From the NCBI RefSeq assembly GCF_021354595.1, contig NZ_JADWYJ010000002.1, forward strand, positions 806,001 to 870,000: 64,000 nucleotides of DNA. The letters are read 5' to 3'. The notes below the pieces were generated by a model. The model had not been told where the DNA came from. It saw only the letters and a list, made by a program, of their open reading frames with translations, and ran no database searches. The translations under genes were made by a program, and so were the position numbers. Below, piece by piece: positions 1 to 7,498 of the stretch. Source of the DNA: Maribellus sp. CM-23 (GTDB lineage Bacteria > Bacteroidota > Bacteroidia > Bacteroidales > Prolixibacteraceae). The stretch's first letter is position 1. Each line of letters starts with the position of its first letter.

Positions 1-442
1 CAAAAACACGTTTGCATTGCGGCGGAAGTTCCTCTATGGTGTTTTCAATAATCCCTTTTAACTCATTAAACGAAAGCACATCAAAATCAAGCTGATTCAA
101 GGCCTCGTAGTTCAAAACCAACTCGTTGTAGCGGTATTTCAGGTGCTCTTCGTATTTCTGCTTTACCTTAACAGCCTTCAGGTAATTCAGCGACTTATTG
201 CGTAACACCTGAAAAAGAAAAGCTTTTAAATCAGAGTCCGCTTTTAAGCTCTCCCTGTTTTCCCAAAGCTTCAGAAACGATTCCTGTACCAGGTTTTTAG
301 CCACTTCCCTGTCATTTACATATTCTGCAGAAAAAGCAAGCAACCGGGGAAAGTAGGAATTGAAAACAATGCGAAATGCATTTTCATCTCCCCGCTTTAT
401 CAGATTTAGAAGTTCAGTATTTAGTTCCTTTTCCTGAATCAT
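1..442 (-). CDS. ECF-type RNA polymerase sigma factor, partial (3' end outside window)
   Basis: Read leftward from an ATG at 442, the open frame runs off the left edge and gives about 147 residues. Residues near 20-63 are a sigma-70 region 2 (ENAFRIVFNSYFPRLLAF, then VQESFLKLWENR), which binds core polymerase and the -10 element. After a charged linker the frame is cut just where region 4 should begin (ELPPQCKRVF). It belongs to the Bacteroidota ECF family that is normally paired with a FecR anti-sigma factor, SusC and SusD, so a fourth such module probably lies to the left. It was found by translating the raw sequence and is truncated by the window, not visibly broken. Confidence 0.9.
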   Translation of the reverse strand, partial: MIQEKELNTELLNLIKRGDENAFRIVFNSYFPRLLAFSAEYVNDREVAKNLVQESFLKLWENRESLKADSDLKAFLFQVLRNKSLNYLKAVKVKQKYEEHLKYRYNELVLNYEALNQLDFDVLSFNELKGIIENTIEELPPQCKRVF

Positions 443-797
443 ATACGTCAGGTTCAAATAAATTTAGCCTACAAGATAAAAATTCGAGTTGAACAAATGC
501 CGCTTTTTTCGAGCCCTGACGCCTTCGCTTCTTTGCTCGGCCGCAAGAACGCCATCTCAAAAATGAAGGACAACTCTATATATCAAACAATTAAAATCAG
601 AAACGAAAATATTATCCGGCGAAAGAAATTAATAACCGCACACCAGATAAAACTTTTTTCTTTATAGTGGTTACCACTCTTCTCGTGTTGAACAAACGGA
701 ATGACACCTCATCCGCAACTCTAGTTTTCAATAACGGAAGAGTCGTGCAATTCTCTATTATTGTTCTTATTTTTGATGCTGAATATATTTAACGACC
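443..797. other. Divergent intergenic region
   Basis: This 355-base gap separates the leftward sigma gene from the rightward DUF2264 gene. I see no gene in it. It holds an inverted repeat around 666-678 (AGTGGT-T-ACCACT) and a candidate -7 element at 768-775. Confidence 0.5.
768..775 (+). promoter_or_regulatory. Candidate Bacteroidota -7 element (TATTTTTG)
   Basis: The site fits the TAnnTTTG consensus and lies 22 bases before the ATG at 798. No clear -33 TTG is visible at the usual distance, so the call rests on one element. Confidence 0.4.
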
Positions 798-2042
798 ATG
801 ATAAATCGAAGAAACTTCATAAAAACAGTACCGGTGGTAGGTGCCGGAGTGGTGCTGTCGAACCAGGTGATGGGCCAAACAGACTCTGAAAAAAATAAAC
901 TTCCGGAAAATCACCGGGAATACTGGGTACAGCTGCTCGATAAAATCTCGGCGCCTGTACTGGAGGCCGGAAGCCAAAACAAACTGAAAGCTACAATGCC
1001 GGTTGAAACACCCACCGGGGCCAAAGAAAAGCCGTCCACTTACCTGGAAGCTGTGGGAAGATTGCTGGCCGGAATAGCGCCTTGGCTGGAAAGTGATTCG
1101 GGAGATACAGCAGAGGCCGGGCTAAGAAAAAAGTACCGGGAGATGGCATTAAAAACCATTCACAACATTACCGATGAAGCTTCGCCCGATTATCTTTTTA
1201 ATCACAAGGAACCGCAAATACTTGTAGATGCAGCATTCTTGGCGCATGCTTTTTCGCGAGCTCCCCAACAGCTGTGGCAGGCACTTTCTGATGATTCAAA
1301 AAAGAATGTTGTAAAATGCTTTGTGGCCACCCGCGACATAAAGCCTTTTTATTCCAACTGGCTTCTTTTTAGCGGAATGATTGAAGCATTCTTTCTGAAA
1401 AACGATTTGCCATTCGACATTATGCGACTGGATTTTTCGGTAAAAAAACACCAGGAATGGTATTTGGGTGATGGAATGTATGGCGATGGACCGGACTTTC
1501 ACTGGGACTATTACAACAGTTACGTTATTCAGCCCATGTTGATGGACATTGTAACGGTAATGCACGAAAAAAAGAAATTCGACGACCGCTCCACCGAAGA
1601 AATTGCTAAAAGATTTACGCGCTATGCAGCCATTCAGGAACGCCTGATTTCCCCGGAAGGTACTTTCCCTGCCATTGGCCGCTCGCTGGTTTACCGGATG
1701 GGAGCCTTCCAACATTTGGCGCAGGCAAGTTTACAGAAAAGACTTCCCGAAATTGTTAAGCCAGCCCAGGTACGATGCGCATTAACAGCTGTTATACAAC
1801 GTTTGATGAGCGCTCCCGGAACATTTGACGAAAATGGTTGGTTACAGATTGGCTTATGCGGGCATCAAAACTCGATGGGCGAATATTACATCTCCACCGG
1901 AAGTTTGTATTTGTGTTCTACTGCTTTTCTTCCACTGGGACTCTCAACGGATGAAGAATTCTGGAAAGAGGATGATGCGCCCTGGACCAACGTTCAGGTT
2001 TGGAGTGGCGAGAATTTAAAAAACGACCACGCATTGTATTAA
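798..2042 (+). CDS. DUF2264 domain-containing protein with Tat-like signal
   Basis: A protein of 414 residues. The N-terminus has a twin-arginine-like signal (NRRNFIKT at residues 3-10, then a hydrophobic stretch), suggesting export. The rest matches the DUF2264 family by its aromatic-rich core, including WYLGDGMYGDGPDFHWDYYN near residue 221. The family is often found near polysaccharide-use loci in Bacteroidota and is predicted to be an all-helical barrel, but I know of no firm biochemical role and assign none. The gene is monocistronic: a divergent sigma gene lies upstream and a hairpin terminator follows directly at 2049-2071. Confidence 0.8.
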   Translation: MINRRNFIKTVPVVGAGVVLSNQVMGQTDSEKNKLPENHREYWVQLLDKISAPVLEAGSQNKLKATMPVETPTGAKEKPSTYLEAVGRLLAGIAPWLESDSGDTAEAGLRKKYREMALKTIHNITDEASPDYLFNHKEPQILVDAAFLAHAFSRAPQQLWQALSDDSKKNVVKCFVATRDIKPFYSNWLLFSGMIEAFFLKNDLPFDIMRLDFSVKKHQEWYLGDGMYGDGPDFHWDYYNSYVIQPMLMDIVTVMHEKKKFDDRSTEEIAKRFTRYAAIQERLISPEGTFPAIGRSLVYRMGAFQHLAQASLQKRLPEIVKPAQVRCALTAVIQRLMSAPGTFDENGWLQIGLCGHQNSMGEYYISTGSLYLCSTAFLPLGLSTDEEFWKEDDAPWTNVQVWSGENLKNDHALY

Positions 2043-2048
2043 AAAATA

Positions 2049-2071
2049 AAAGGCTGTCGATGACAGCCTTT
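2049..2071. terminator. Bidirectional intrinsic terminator between convergent genes
   Basis: A perfect 10-bp stem (AAAGGCTGTC / GACAGCCTTT) with a GAT loop, flanked by A-rich and T-rich runs. It sits between the DUF2264 gene and the leftward hydroxylase gene and can serve both. Confidence 0.85.
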
Positions 2072-2077
2072 CTTATT

Positions 2078-4225
2078 TCATACATTTTTTAATGCTCCCA
2101 AAATCCGATGAGGTGTCATCGCCATTTCGAACAAACGAGCACCGGTTAAATCGTAAATGGCATTGTTAATCACAGCCCCCATACAAACAATAGCGGGCTC
2201 TCCACCACCTTGCGGCGGTGCATTACGATCCAGAATTTTGGTATCAATTTCCGGAATCCACGAGAAACGCGGGATTTCATAGGTATCAAAATTGGACGTT
2301 CTTACTTGGCCCCCGTCAAATTCAACCACTTCTTTGAGTGCGTAACCCAGCCCCATGTTTATGCATCCTTCCATCTGGATCGTCGCTCCCTGTGGATTAA
2401 CACAAAAACCCATTTCCTGCGCACACCAAACTTTCAGCACTTTTACCTCGCCTGTTCTGGTGTCCACATCCACTTTGGCAATGTGTGCCACGTAAGTACC
2501 GGCATCAGCACCAATGGCCACTCCATAACCACGCTTGCTTGGCGATTGGGCAGGTTTCCAGTCGGCCATTTTTGCCACTTCGGTCAGCACATCAATAGCC
2601 CGCTGATCCGTCAGATTTTTTAATCGGAACTCCACCGGGTCGATCCCGGCTTTGGCTGCCATAATATCAATCTGAACTTCGCGCGCAAATGTATTCGTGC
2701 TGTTTCCCGGGCCACGCCAGGCTCCCGTCGGAAACGGATGAATACCCGGTGCCCGCCAGCCGCGTCCATAAACTGTTCTTTTTTGGTGAGGAACATTGTA
2801 CATGGTTTCACCGCCGCGGTCTCCGGCATAATAAACATGGTAGTCCCAAAACACGATTTTCCCATTGTCATCCACTCCCGAGTTGATTTTAACAATCGCT
2901 GCAGGACGGAATTCATCGTAGAAAAATTCTTCCTGACGGTTCCAGTCAACCATCACTGGCTTTCCGGTTATTTTTGCCAGTCGCGCTGCTTCAACTGCCT
3001 GCTGGTGCGCCGACTTTCCTCCAAAACCACCTCCCAGATACGGAGGTTTTACCCGCACTTTTTCTTCCTCAAAACCCAAAACACGCGCAATGTTGCTTTT
3101 TGCCGGAAACGGTGTTTGTGTTCCGGCCCAAACCGTCATTTTTCCGTCTTCCAAAAAAGCCATGGCTGTATGCGGCTCCATTGGTGAATGTGCCACATAC
3201 CCATCGTGAAATTCGTTTTCAAATATATTTTCAGAAGATTTTTTCCCGGTTTCCAAATCCCCTTCGTTGATATTTACATTGCCTTCGGGGGCGTTTTCAT
3301 TCAGATAAGCAAAAACATTTTCGTTGCTGATCGGCTTTTCATCGCCTGCAAATTCGGCTTTAAACAAACGCCGTGCTTTGTCGGCCATTTCAGGATCTTC
3401 GTGCAATGCTGCCACCAAATCGTCGTCCTTTACAATTTGAACACCCTCCACTTTTTCAGCTTCCGAAGTATCAACCGAAACCAGCTTCGATGCATGGGAC
3501 GGTGGACGAAGGATACGCGCATAAACCATTCCCGGAAGACGAATATCTCCTGAATATTTGGCTTTTCCTGTTACCTTTTCAACGCTATCGACCCGAAACC
3601 TGGGCTGCCCCATAATCCTGAACTCCGAATAATCTTTTACCTCGGGCTTCTCCGACAAAAAACGCTCGATCTTTTTCCCTTCTGTTAATTGCGGATAAGT
3701 AACCTTCTGCTTGTTATCTTTTCTATTGAATACCACACCTTCGTTCACGTCCAAACCTTCAAGGGGAACGCCAATTACTTCCGATGCCAGGATAAGAAGT
3801 ACCATTCTTGCCTCGGCCGCTGCCGCACGCAAATAAGGTCCGAAAGCCCGGGTGGACAAAGATCCGAACGTTCCCATATCCCACGGACACAGATCGGTAT
3901 CGCCCATTACCATTTTTACTTTTTCGAAGGCCACATCCAACTCATCGGCCAGCATCTGTGCCAGACCGGTAACCACACCCTGCCCCATTTCAATCTTTCC
4001 GGTGAAACAGGTAACCGTTCCGTCTTCATGAATCTGAAGAAAAGCATTCAGATCATTGGGAAGACGGTTCTGATCTCCTTCAGCAGCCATGATTTCCATT
4101 GCACTTCCTACCCGGAAGAAAATGTAAATACCACCGCCCATTAACCGAAGAAAATCGCGACGCCTGATTCCGGGAAAGGAACTGTGACTTTTCAGATAGT
4201 CTTTATAATCGTTGAACTCATCCAT
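2078..4225 (-). CDS. Molybdopterin-binding subunit, xanthine dehydrogenase / IorB-like oxidoreductase (Tat-exported)
   Basis: A 715-residue molybdenum hydroxylase large subunit of the xanthine oxidase family, closest in layout to isoquinoline 1-oxidoreductase beta (IorB)-type enzymes. These hydroxylate aldehydes or N-heterocycles with water. A twin-arginine motif (RRRDFLRLMGGG, residues 21-32) predicts periplasmic location. Seen motifs: EMGQGVVTGLAQMLADEL, GGGFGGK near residue 395, AWRGPG near 503, and GGGEPA at the C-terminus, whose Glu (about 676) corresponds to the family catalytic base. No FAD subunit is encoded nearby, so electrons probably leave via the 2Fe-2S subunit to a cytochrome or quinone (inference). 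It is third in the leftward operon after the MocA-like and 2Fe-2S genes. The substrate is unknown. Confidence 0.88.
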   Translation of the reverse strand: MDEFNDYKDYLKSHSSFPGIRRRDFLRLMGGGIYIFFRVGSAMEIMAAEGDQNRLPNDLNAFLQIHEDGTVTCFTGKIEMGQGVVTGLAQMLADELDVAFEKVKMVMGDTDLCPWDMGTFGSLSTRAFGPYLRAAAAEARMVLLILASEVIGVPLEGLDVNEGVVFNRKDNKQKVTYPQLTEGKKIERFLSEKPEVKDYSEFRIMGQPRFRVDSVEKVTGKAKYSGDIRLPGMVYARILRPPSHASKLVSVDTSEAEKVEGVQIVKDDDLVAALHEDPEMADKARRLFKAEFAGDEKPISNENVFAYLNENAPEGNVNINEGDLETGKKSSENIFENEFHDGYVAHSPMEPHTAMAFLEDGKMTVWAGTQTPFPAKSNIARVLGFEEEKVRVKPPYLGGGFGGKSAHQQAVEAARLAKITGKPVMVDWNRQEEFFYDEFRPAAIVKINSGVDDNGKIVFWDYHVYYAGDRGGETMYNVPHQKRTVYGRGWRAPGIHPFPTGAWRGPGNSTNTFAREVQIDIMAAKAGIDPVEFRLKNLTDQRAIDVLTEVAKMADWKPAQSPSKRGYGVAIGADAGTYVAHIAKVDVDTRTGEVKVLKVWCAQEMGFCVNPQGATIQMEGCINMGLGYALKEVVEFDGGQVRTSNFDTYEIPRFSWIPEIDTKILDRNAPPQGGGEPAIVCMGAVINNAIYDLTGARLFEMAMTPHRILGALKNV

Positions 4226-4249
4226 TTTTTCTCATTTTAAATTCGGGTA

Positions 4250-4726
4250 TTACTTTTTATTGCGCATATCGGCAGCCGCCGTTTCAACAGCCTCAATAAT
4301 GCGGTTGTGAGCACCACATCGACAAAGATTGTTTTCCATTCCCCAAATGATATCCTCATGGGTTGGATTTGGATTGTCGTTGAGCAGACCGACAGCATTC
4401 ATGATCATTCCGGGAGTACAATACCCGCATTGAAGCGCATCGTTGTCGACAAAGGCCTGCTGTACCGGATGTAACTTGTCGCCATCAGCCAGTCCTTCTA
4501 TGGTGACCACATTTTTTCCGGCCACTTCACCCAGACTGGTGATACAGGACCGGACTGCCGAACCGTCGATCAAAACAGTGCAGGCGCCACAATAGCCTTC
4601 TCCGCATCCGTACTTGGTACCCGTGAGGTTGAAATGCGTACGCAACACCCACAGTAAGGTTTTGGATGCATCGAGTTGAACAGAAACTTTCTTACCGTTC
4701 AACCTGAATTCAATGGTTTCCGTCAT
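4250..4726 (-). CDS. (2Fe-2S)-binding small subunit of molybdenum hydroxylase (IorA/CoxS-like)
   Basis: A 158-residue electron-transfer subunit. Cys41, Cys46, Cys49 and Cys61 form the N-terminal plant-ferredoxin-type 2Fe-2S site (CGEGYCGAC). Cys100, Cys103, Cys135 and Cys137 (CGYCTPGM ... CRCG) form the second, helical-domain 2Fe-2S site. All eight ligands are present. It has no signal peptide; proteins of this class are normally co-exported with the Tat-bearing large subunit encoded 24 bases downstream. The start overlaps the end of the MocA-like gene by 17 bases, which suggests translational coupling. Confidence 0.93.
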   Translation of the reverse strand: MTETIEFRLNGKKVSVQLDASKTLLWVLRTHFNLTGTKYGCGEGYCGACTVLIDGSAVRSCITSLGEVAGKNVVTIEGLADGDKLHPVQQAFVDNDALQCGYCTPGMIMNAVGLLNDNPNPTHEDIIWGMENNLCRCGAHNRIIEAVETAAADMRNKK

Positions 4727-5372
4727 CGTAAGTATCTTTTAGTTTTTGGTAATCTTCCTGCGTATCCAAATCTTCAACGATCTCTGAAGAATCTACTTCC
4801 AATTCTTTTACTTCCTCCGGATATCGTTGCAGTAATTCGCGTAATCCCGGATTTCCTTTTAGCCCGAACATTTCTTCCCGAAATTGCAGATCGAATAAAA
4901 CCGGGTGTCCCCTCTTCTCCTTCCAAACCGGGAGAATGATTTTCGCCCCTTCCTTTTGATAAATCTCAATGATCTTGTTTATTACCGAAGTTTGAACCAT
5001 CGGTTGATCTCCCAGCATCACCAGAACAGCATCCACCGTCGATGGAATCGTCTTAATTCCGCAAAGTACCGACGAAAGCATTCCATCCGGGTAACTTTTA
5101 TTTACTACGATCTTAACGTCCAGGGGTTTTAAAAGCGACTCAATTTCTGAACGATGACTGCCGGTAACGACCAAAACCTCATCAGCCTTTGAAGCCAAAG
5201 CCCTTCCGACAGTTGCCTCAATAACTGTTCTCCCGTTCCAGGGCATCAGCAATTTCTGCTGCTTCATGCGCGTTGATTCTCCGGCTGCCAGAATCAGGCA
5301 CCAAACTTTCTTTTTTGAGGATTGATTTGTCTTTTTGGAATCGTCTGCAAAATTTCGGTAAGTGCTTGTCAT
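4710..5372 (-). CDS. MocA/MobA-like molybdenum cofactor nucleotidyltransferase
   Basis: A protein of 220 residues with the nucleotidyltransferase signature LILAAGESTRMKQQK at residues 26-40 and a metal-binding GDQP motif near residue 121. MocA enzymes attach CMP to molybdopterin to make the cytosine dinucleotide form used by xanthine-oxidase-family hydroxylases. Its place as first gene of the hydroxylase operon fits that role. Specificity for CTP rather than GTP cannot be read with certainty. About 20 polar residues precede the fold, and a promoter-like TAAATTTG sits almost on top of the ATG, so the true start is slightly uncertain. Confidence 0.82.
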   Translation of the reverse strand: MTSTYRNFADDSKKTNQSSKKKVWCLILAAGESTRMKQQKLLMPWNGRTVIEATVGRALASKADEVLVVTGSHRSEIESLLKPLDVKIVVNKSYPDGMLSSVLCGIKTIPSTVDAVLVMLGDQPMVQTSVINKIIEIYQKEGAKIILPVWKEKRGHPVLFDLQFREEMFGLKGNPGLRELLQRYPEEVKELEVDSSEIVEDLDTQEDYQKLKDTYDDGNH

Positions 5373-5376
5373 TCTT

Positions 5377-5384
5377 CAAATTTA
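5377..5384 (-). promoter_or_regulatory. Candidate -7 element (TAAATTTG) for the hydroxylase operon
   Basis: It fits TAnnTTTG on the minus strand only 5 bases before the ATG at 5372. Transcription would then begin close to the start codon, implying a leaderless mRNA or a chance match. Confidence 0.3.
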
Positions 5385-5727
5385 AGAAGAAAACAGATTA
5401 CTCTAGCACCGGAAGAATGGTTTTACAACAGACTCAATCTATCACCTCATCCTGGAAGTTTAGAGACAGGTCGTTTATCTCACAAAAGCTGAATACTCGG
5501 GCCTCCCTCCTGAAACAGCGCTCCCCAAAATACCATCGGCTTCGGATTAATTTTTAATGGATTATAGAATGTTCGGACCTTTAAAGTTGGTTGAAACTAA
5601 ATGAAAAACGCCCGATTAATGTGAAGGTGAGTAACAAATACTTATCTTACAATGTACGTTGGGGACATTTCTCAATTTGTCAAATTTTACTTTAATTTGT
5701 AAGCTATCTAAACTAAGAATTAAACCA
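5385..5727. other. Divergent intergenic region before the first ECF/FecR/SusC locus
   Basis: No gene is apparent. A near-consensus -7 element (TTAATTTG, 5693-5700) lies ahead of the sigma gene. A short stretch near 5530-5540 resembles part of 5S rRNA on the minus strand, but the match is too short to call. Confidence 0.4.
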
Positions 5728-6312
5728 TTGCCGGAACTAAAACCAAATAAAACCAATGAGCTCCTAAAGCAAATACAAAAGGGATCTCCCTTTGCGTTTC
5801 AGGCTTTATTTGATAATTATAGTCGGAAGATCTACCATTTTTCGATGGGTTATCTCAAAAACAAACAAGAGGCCGAAGATATTGTACAGGAAGTCTTTTT
5901 GAAAATCTGGAAATCGCGGGAAGAGTTGCTTACCGGCACATCGTTTGAATCTTTTCTTTTTACCATTACCCGAAATGCCATATTAAATACAATCCGTAAA
6001 GAGAAATACCAGCAGGTTTACATGAATTATGTCAAACTCCATTTGGGAAAAAATGTTTTACTGGATGAGGAGTTGGATTTTAATGAATTGGAAAGGGCCT
6101 ATAAAAAGTCGATTGATAAACTCCCCCCCAGACGTAAGGAAATATTCCTGTTAAGCCGTTACGAAAATATTTCAAATGTTGAGATTGCAAAAAAAATGGA
6201 TGTTTCGGTAAAAACAGTGGAAAATCAAATGACCTCTGCGTTGGCTGATATCAGGCAGAATTTGCTAAAGCTTGGGTTTTCCGGGATTATCTTTTTCGAA
6301 ATTTTCTTATAA
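5728..6312 (+). CDS. ECF-type RNA polymerase sigma factor (phosphatase-associated SusCD locus)
   Basis: A sigma-70 family protein of about 194 residues from a TTG start at 5728. The frame is open from another TTG at 5659, but the promoter-like TTAATTTG at 5693-5700 lies inside that extension and the extra residues do not look like sigma sequence. Region 2 (FQALFDNYSRKIYHFSMGYL, EDIVQEVFLKIWKSRE) and region 4 (LPPRRKEIFLLSRYE, then VSVKTVENQM) are both complete. It directs polymerase to the promoter of its own SusC locus. FecR, SusC and SusD follow in the same direction. Confidence 0.88.
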   Translation: MPELKPNKTNELLKQIQKGSPFAFQALFDNYSRKIYHFSMGYLKNKQEAEDIVQEVFLKIWKSREELLTGTSFESFLFTITRNAILNTIRKEKYQQVYMNYVKLHLGKNVLLDEELDFNELERAYKKSIDKLPPRRKEIFLLSRYENISNVEIAKKMDVSVKTVENQMTSALADIRQNLLKLGFSGIIFFEIFL

Positions 6313-6383
6313 AATTTTAATTCTTTGAATAGGGGTTGATTCGTCTTCGTGTGTATACCTTTTAAATTACGCAGAATTACAGG

Positions 6384-7418
6384 ATGGAATCAATCGATAA
6401 AACGAACATAAAAAACCTGCTCGCTAAATTGTTGGCAGATACTTTAAGTGAACGGGAACAAGAACAGCTAAGAAATCACATTGGCTCTTCGTACAAGGAC
6501 AAACAACTCAATGAATTGATGTCTGAACACTGGCAAAACCTCGATACTTCAGGGTTATCAGCCGAGCCATCTCTTGAAAATCTGAAACTGAAGCTGTGGA
6601 CACTGATCCAGCAAGAAGAGGCTGTGAAAAAACAAACGGAACTATCCCGTAAAATCAGCTGGCAAACAGCCATCACAAGAATCGCCGCCATTTTGTTTAT
6701 CCCTTTGCTGGTTTATACCGGATTTATGCTTGCTCAAAGCCATATTCAGAATAAACAGGCTGAAATGGTTATGCAAAAAGTTGAAGCAAATCCCGGATCG
6801 AGGGTTCATTTTACGTTGCCCGACAAAACCGAAGTGTGGCTAAATTCAGGAAGTAGCCTGGAGTACCCGATAGCAATGAACAAGCAAAAACAAAGAAATG
6901 TAAGACTTACAGGACAAGGGTATTTTAAAGTTTCGTATAACCCAAGGCATCCTTTTTTGGTAGAGACAAATCAAATCAATATAAAAGTACTGGGTACTTC
7001 ATTTGATGTTTCCAATTACAATAACGATGGTCAAATAATTACCACCCTCGAAGAAGGTTGCATCGCACTGCTTGATTCACACGGAAGAGAAGTGTCGAAA
7101 CTGGCTCCCGGCCAACAGGCTGTACTTGAAAAAACATCCAGAAAATTATATGTTGAGAATGTCAAAACAGAACTATCAACCTCGTGGAAAGACGGGCGCC
7201 TGATTTTCAGAGATGCGCCTTTGCAGGAAGTAGTTAAACTATTGGGACGCTGGTACAATTGCAACATTGAAGTGGACGATTCGTTAATTGGTTCCGACAT
7301 TCAATACACGGCAACCATCCAGGATGAAACATTGGGCGAAGTATTGCAAATGATTGAACTTTCTACCGCTGTAAAAACCAGCATAAAAAACAGGGAGGTA
7401 CGCATATGGGCTAAATAA
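6384..7418 (+). CDS. FecR-family anti-sigma factor
   Basis: A 344-residue single-pass inner membrane protein. A cytoplasmic N-terminal part binds the sigma factor; one membrane helix (around residues 93-115, AAILFIPLLVYTGFML) is followed by a periplasmic FecR domain (SRVHFTLPDKTEVWLNSGS) and a C-terminal DUF4974 domain (LIFRDAPLQEVVKLLGRWYN). In this family the periplasmic part senses the STN domain of the partner SusC and releases the sigma factor. It lies 71 bases after the sigma gene and 80 bases before susC, with a hairpin in the second gap. Confidence 0.92.
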   Translation: MESIDKTNIKNLLAKLLADTLSEREQEQLRNHIGSSYKDKQLNELMSEHWQNLDTSGLSAEPSLENLKLKLWTLIQQEEAVKKQTELSRKISWQTAITRIAAILFIPLLVYTGFMLAQSHIQNKQAEMVMQKVEANPGSRVHFTLPDKTEVWLNSGSSLEYPIAMNKQKQRNVRLTGQGYFKVSYNPRHPFLVETNQINIKVLGTSFDVSNYNNDGQIITTLEEGCIALLDSHGREVSKLAPGQQAVLEKTSRKLYVENVKTELSTSWKDGRLIFRDAPLQEVVKLLGRWYNCNIEVDDSLIGSDIQYTATIQDETLGEVLQMIELSTAVKTSIKNREVRIWAK

Positions 7419-7420
7419 AA

Positions 7421-7454
7421 AACAAAGGACAGTGGTGACGCACTATCCTTTGTT
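7421..7454 (+). terminator. Hairpin in FecR-SusC junction (locus 1)
   Basis: A stem AACAAAGGA/TCCTTTGTT extended past one mismatch by AGT/ACT, with loop GGTGACGC. It directly follows the fecR stop and precedes susC. There is no strong U-tract, so it may be a partial terminator or an mRNA processing/stability hairpin. The same position holds a hairpin in the other two loci. Confidence 0.6.
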
Positions 7455-7498
7455 AGAATTAATCATAACTACATAATTAATCCAAGAAAATCAAAAGT

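Noticed and set aside
5520..5545. 5S rRNA-like fragment on the minus strand (CCGATGGTATT near 5530-5540, with a GGGAG run nearby)
   Set aside because: Only about nine to eleven bases match the 5S consensus; the rest of the 5S arms are missing and no rRNA operon is nearby. Probably chance.
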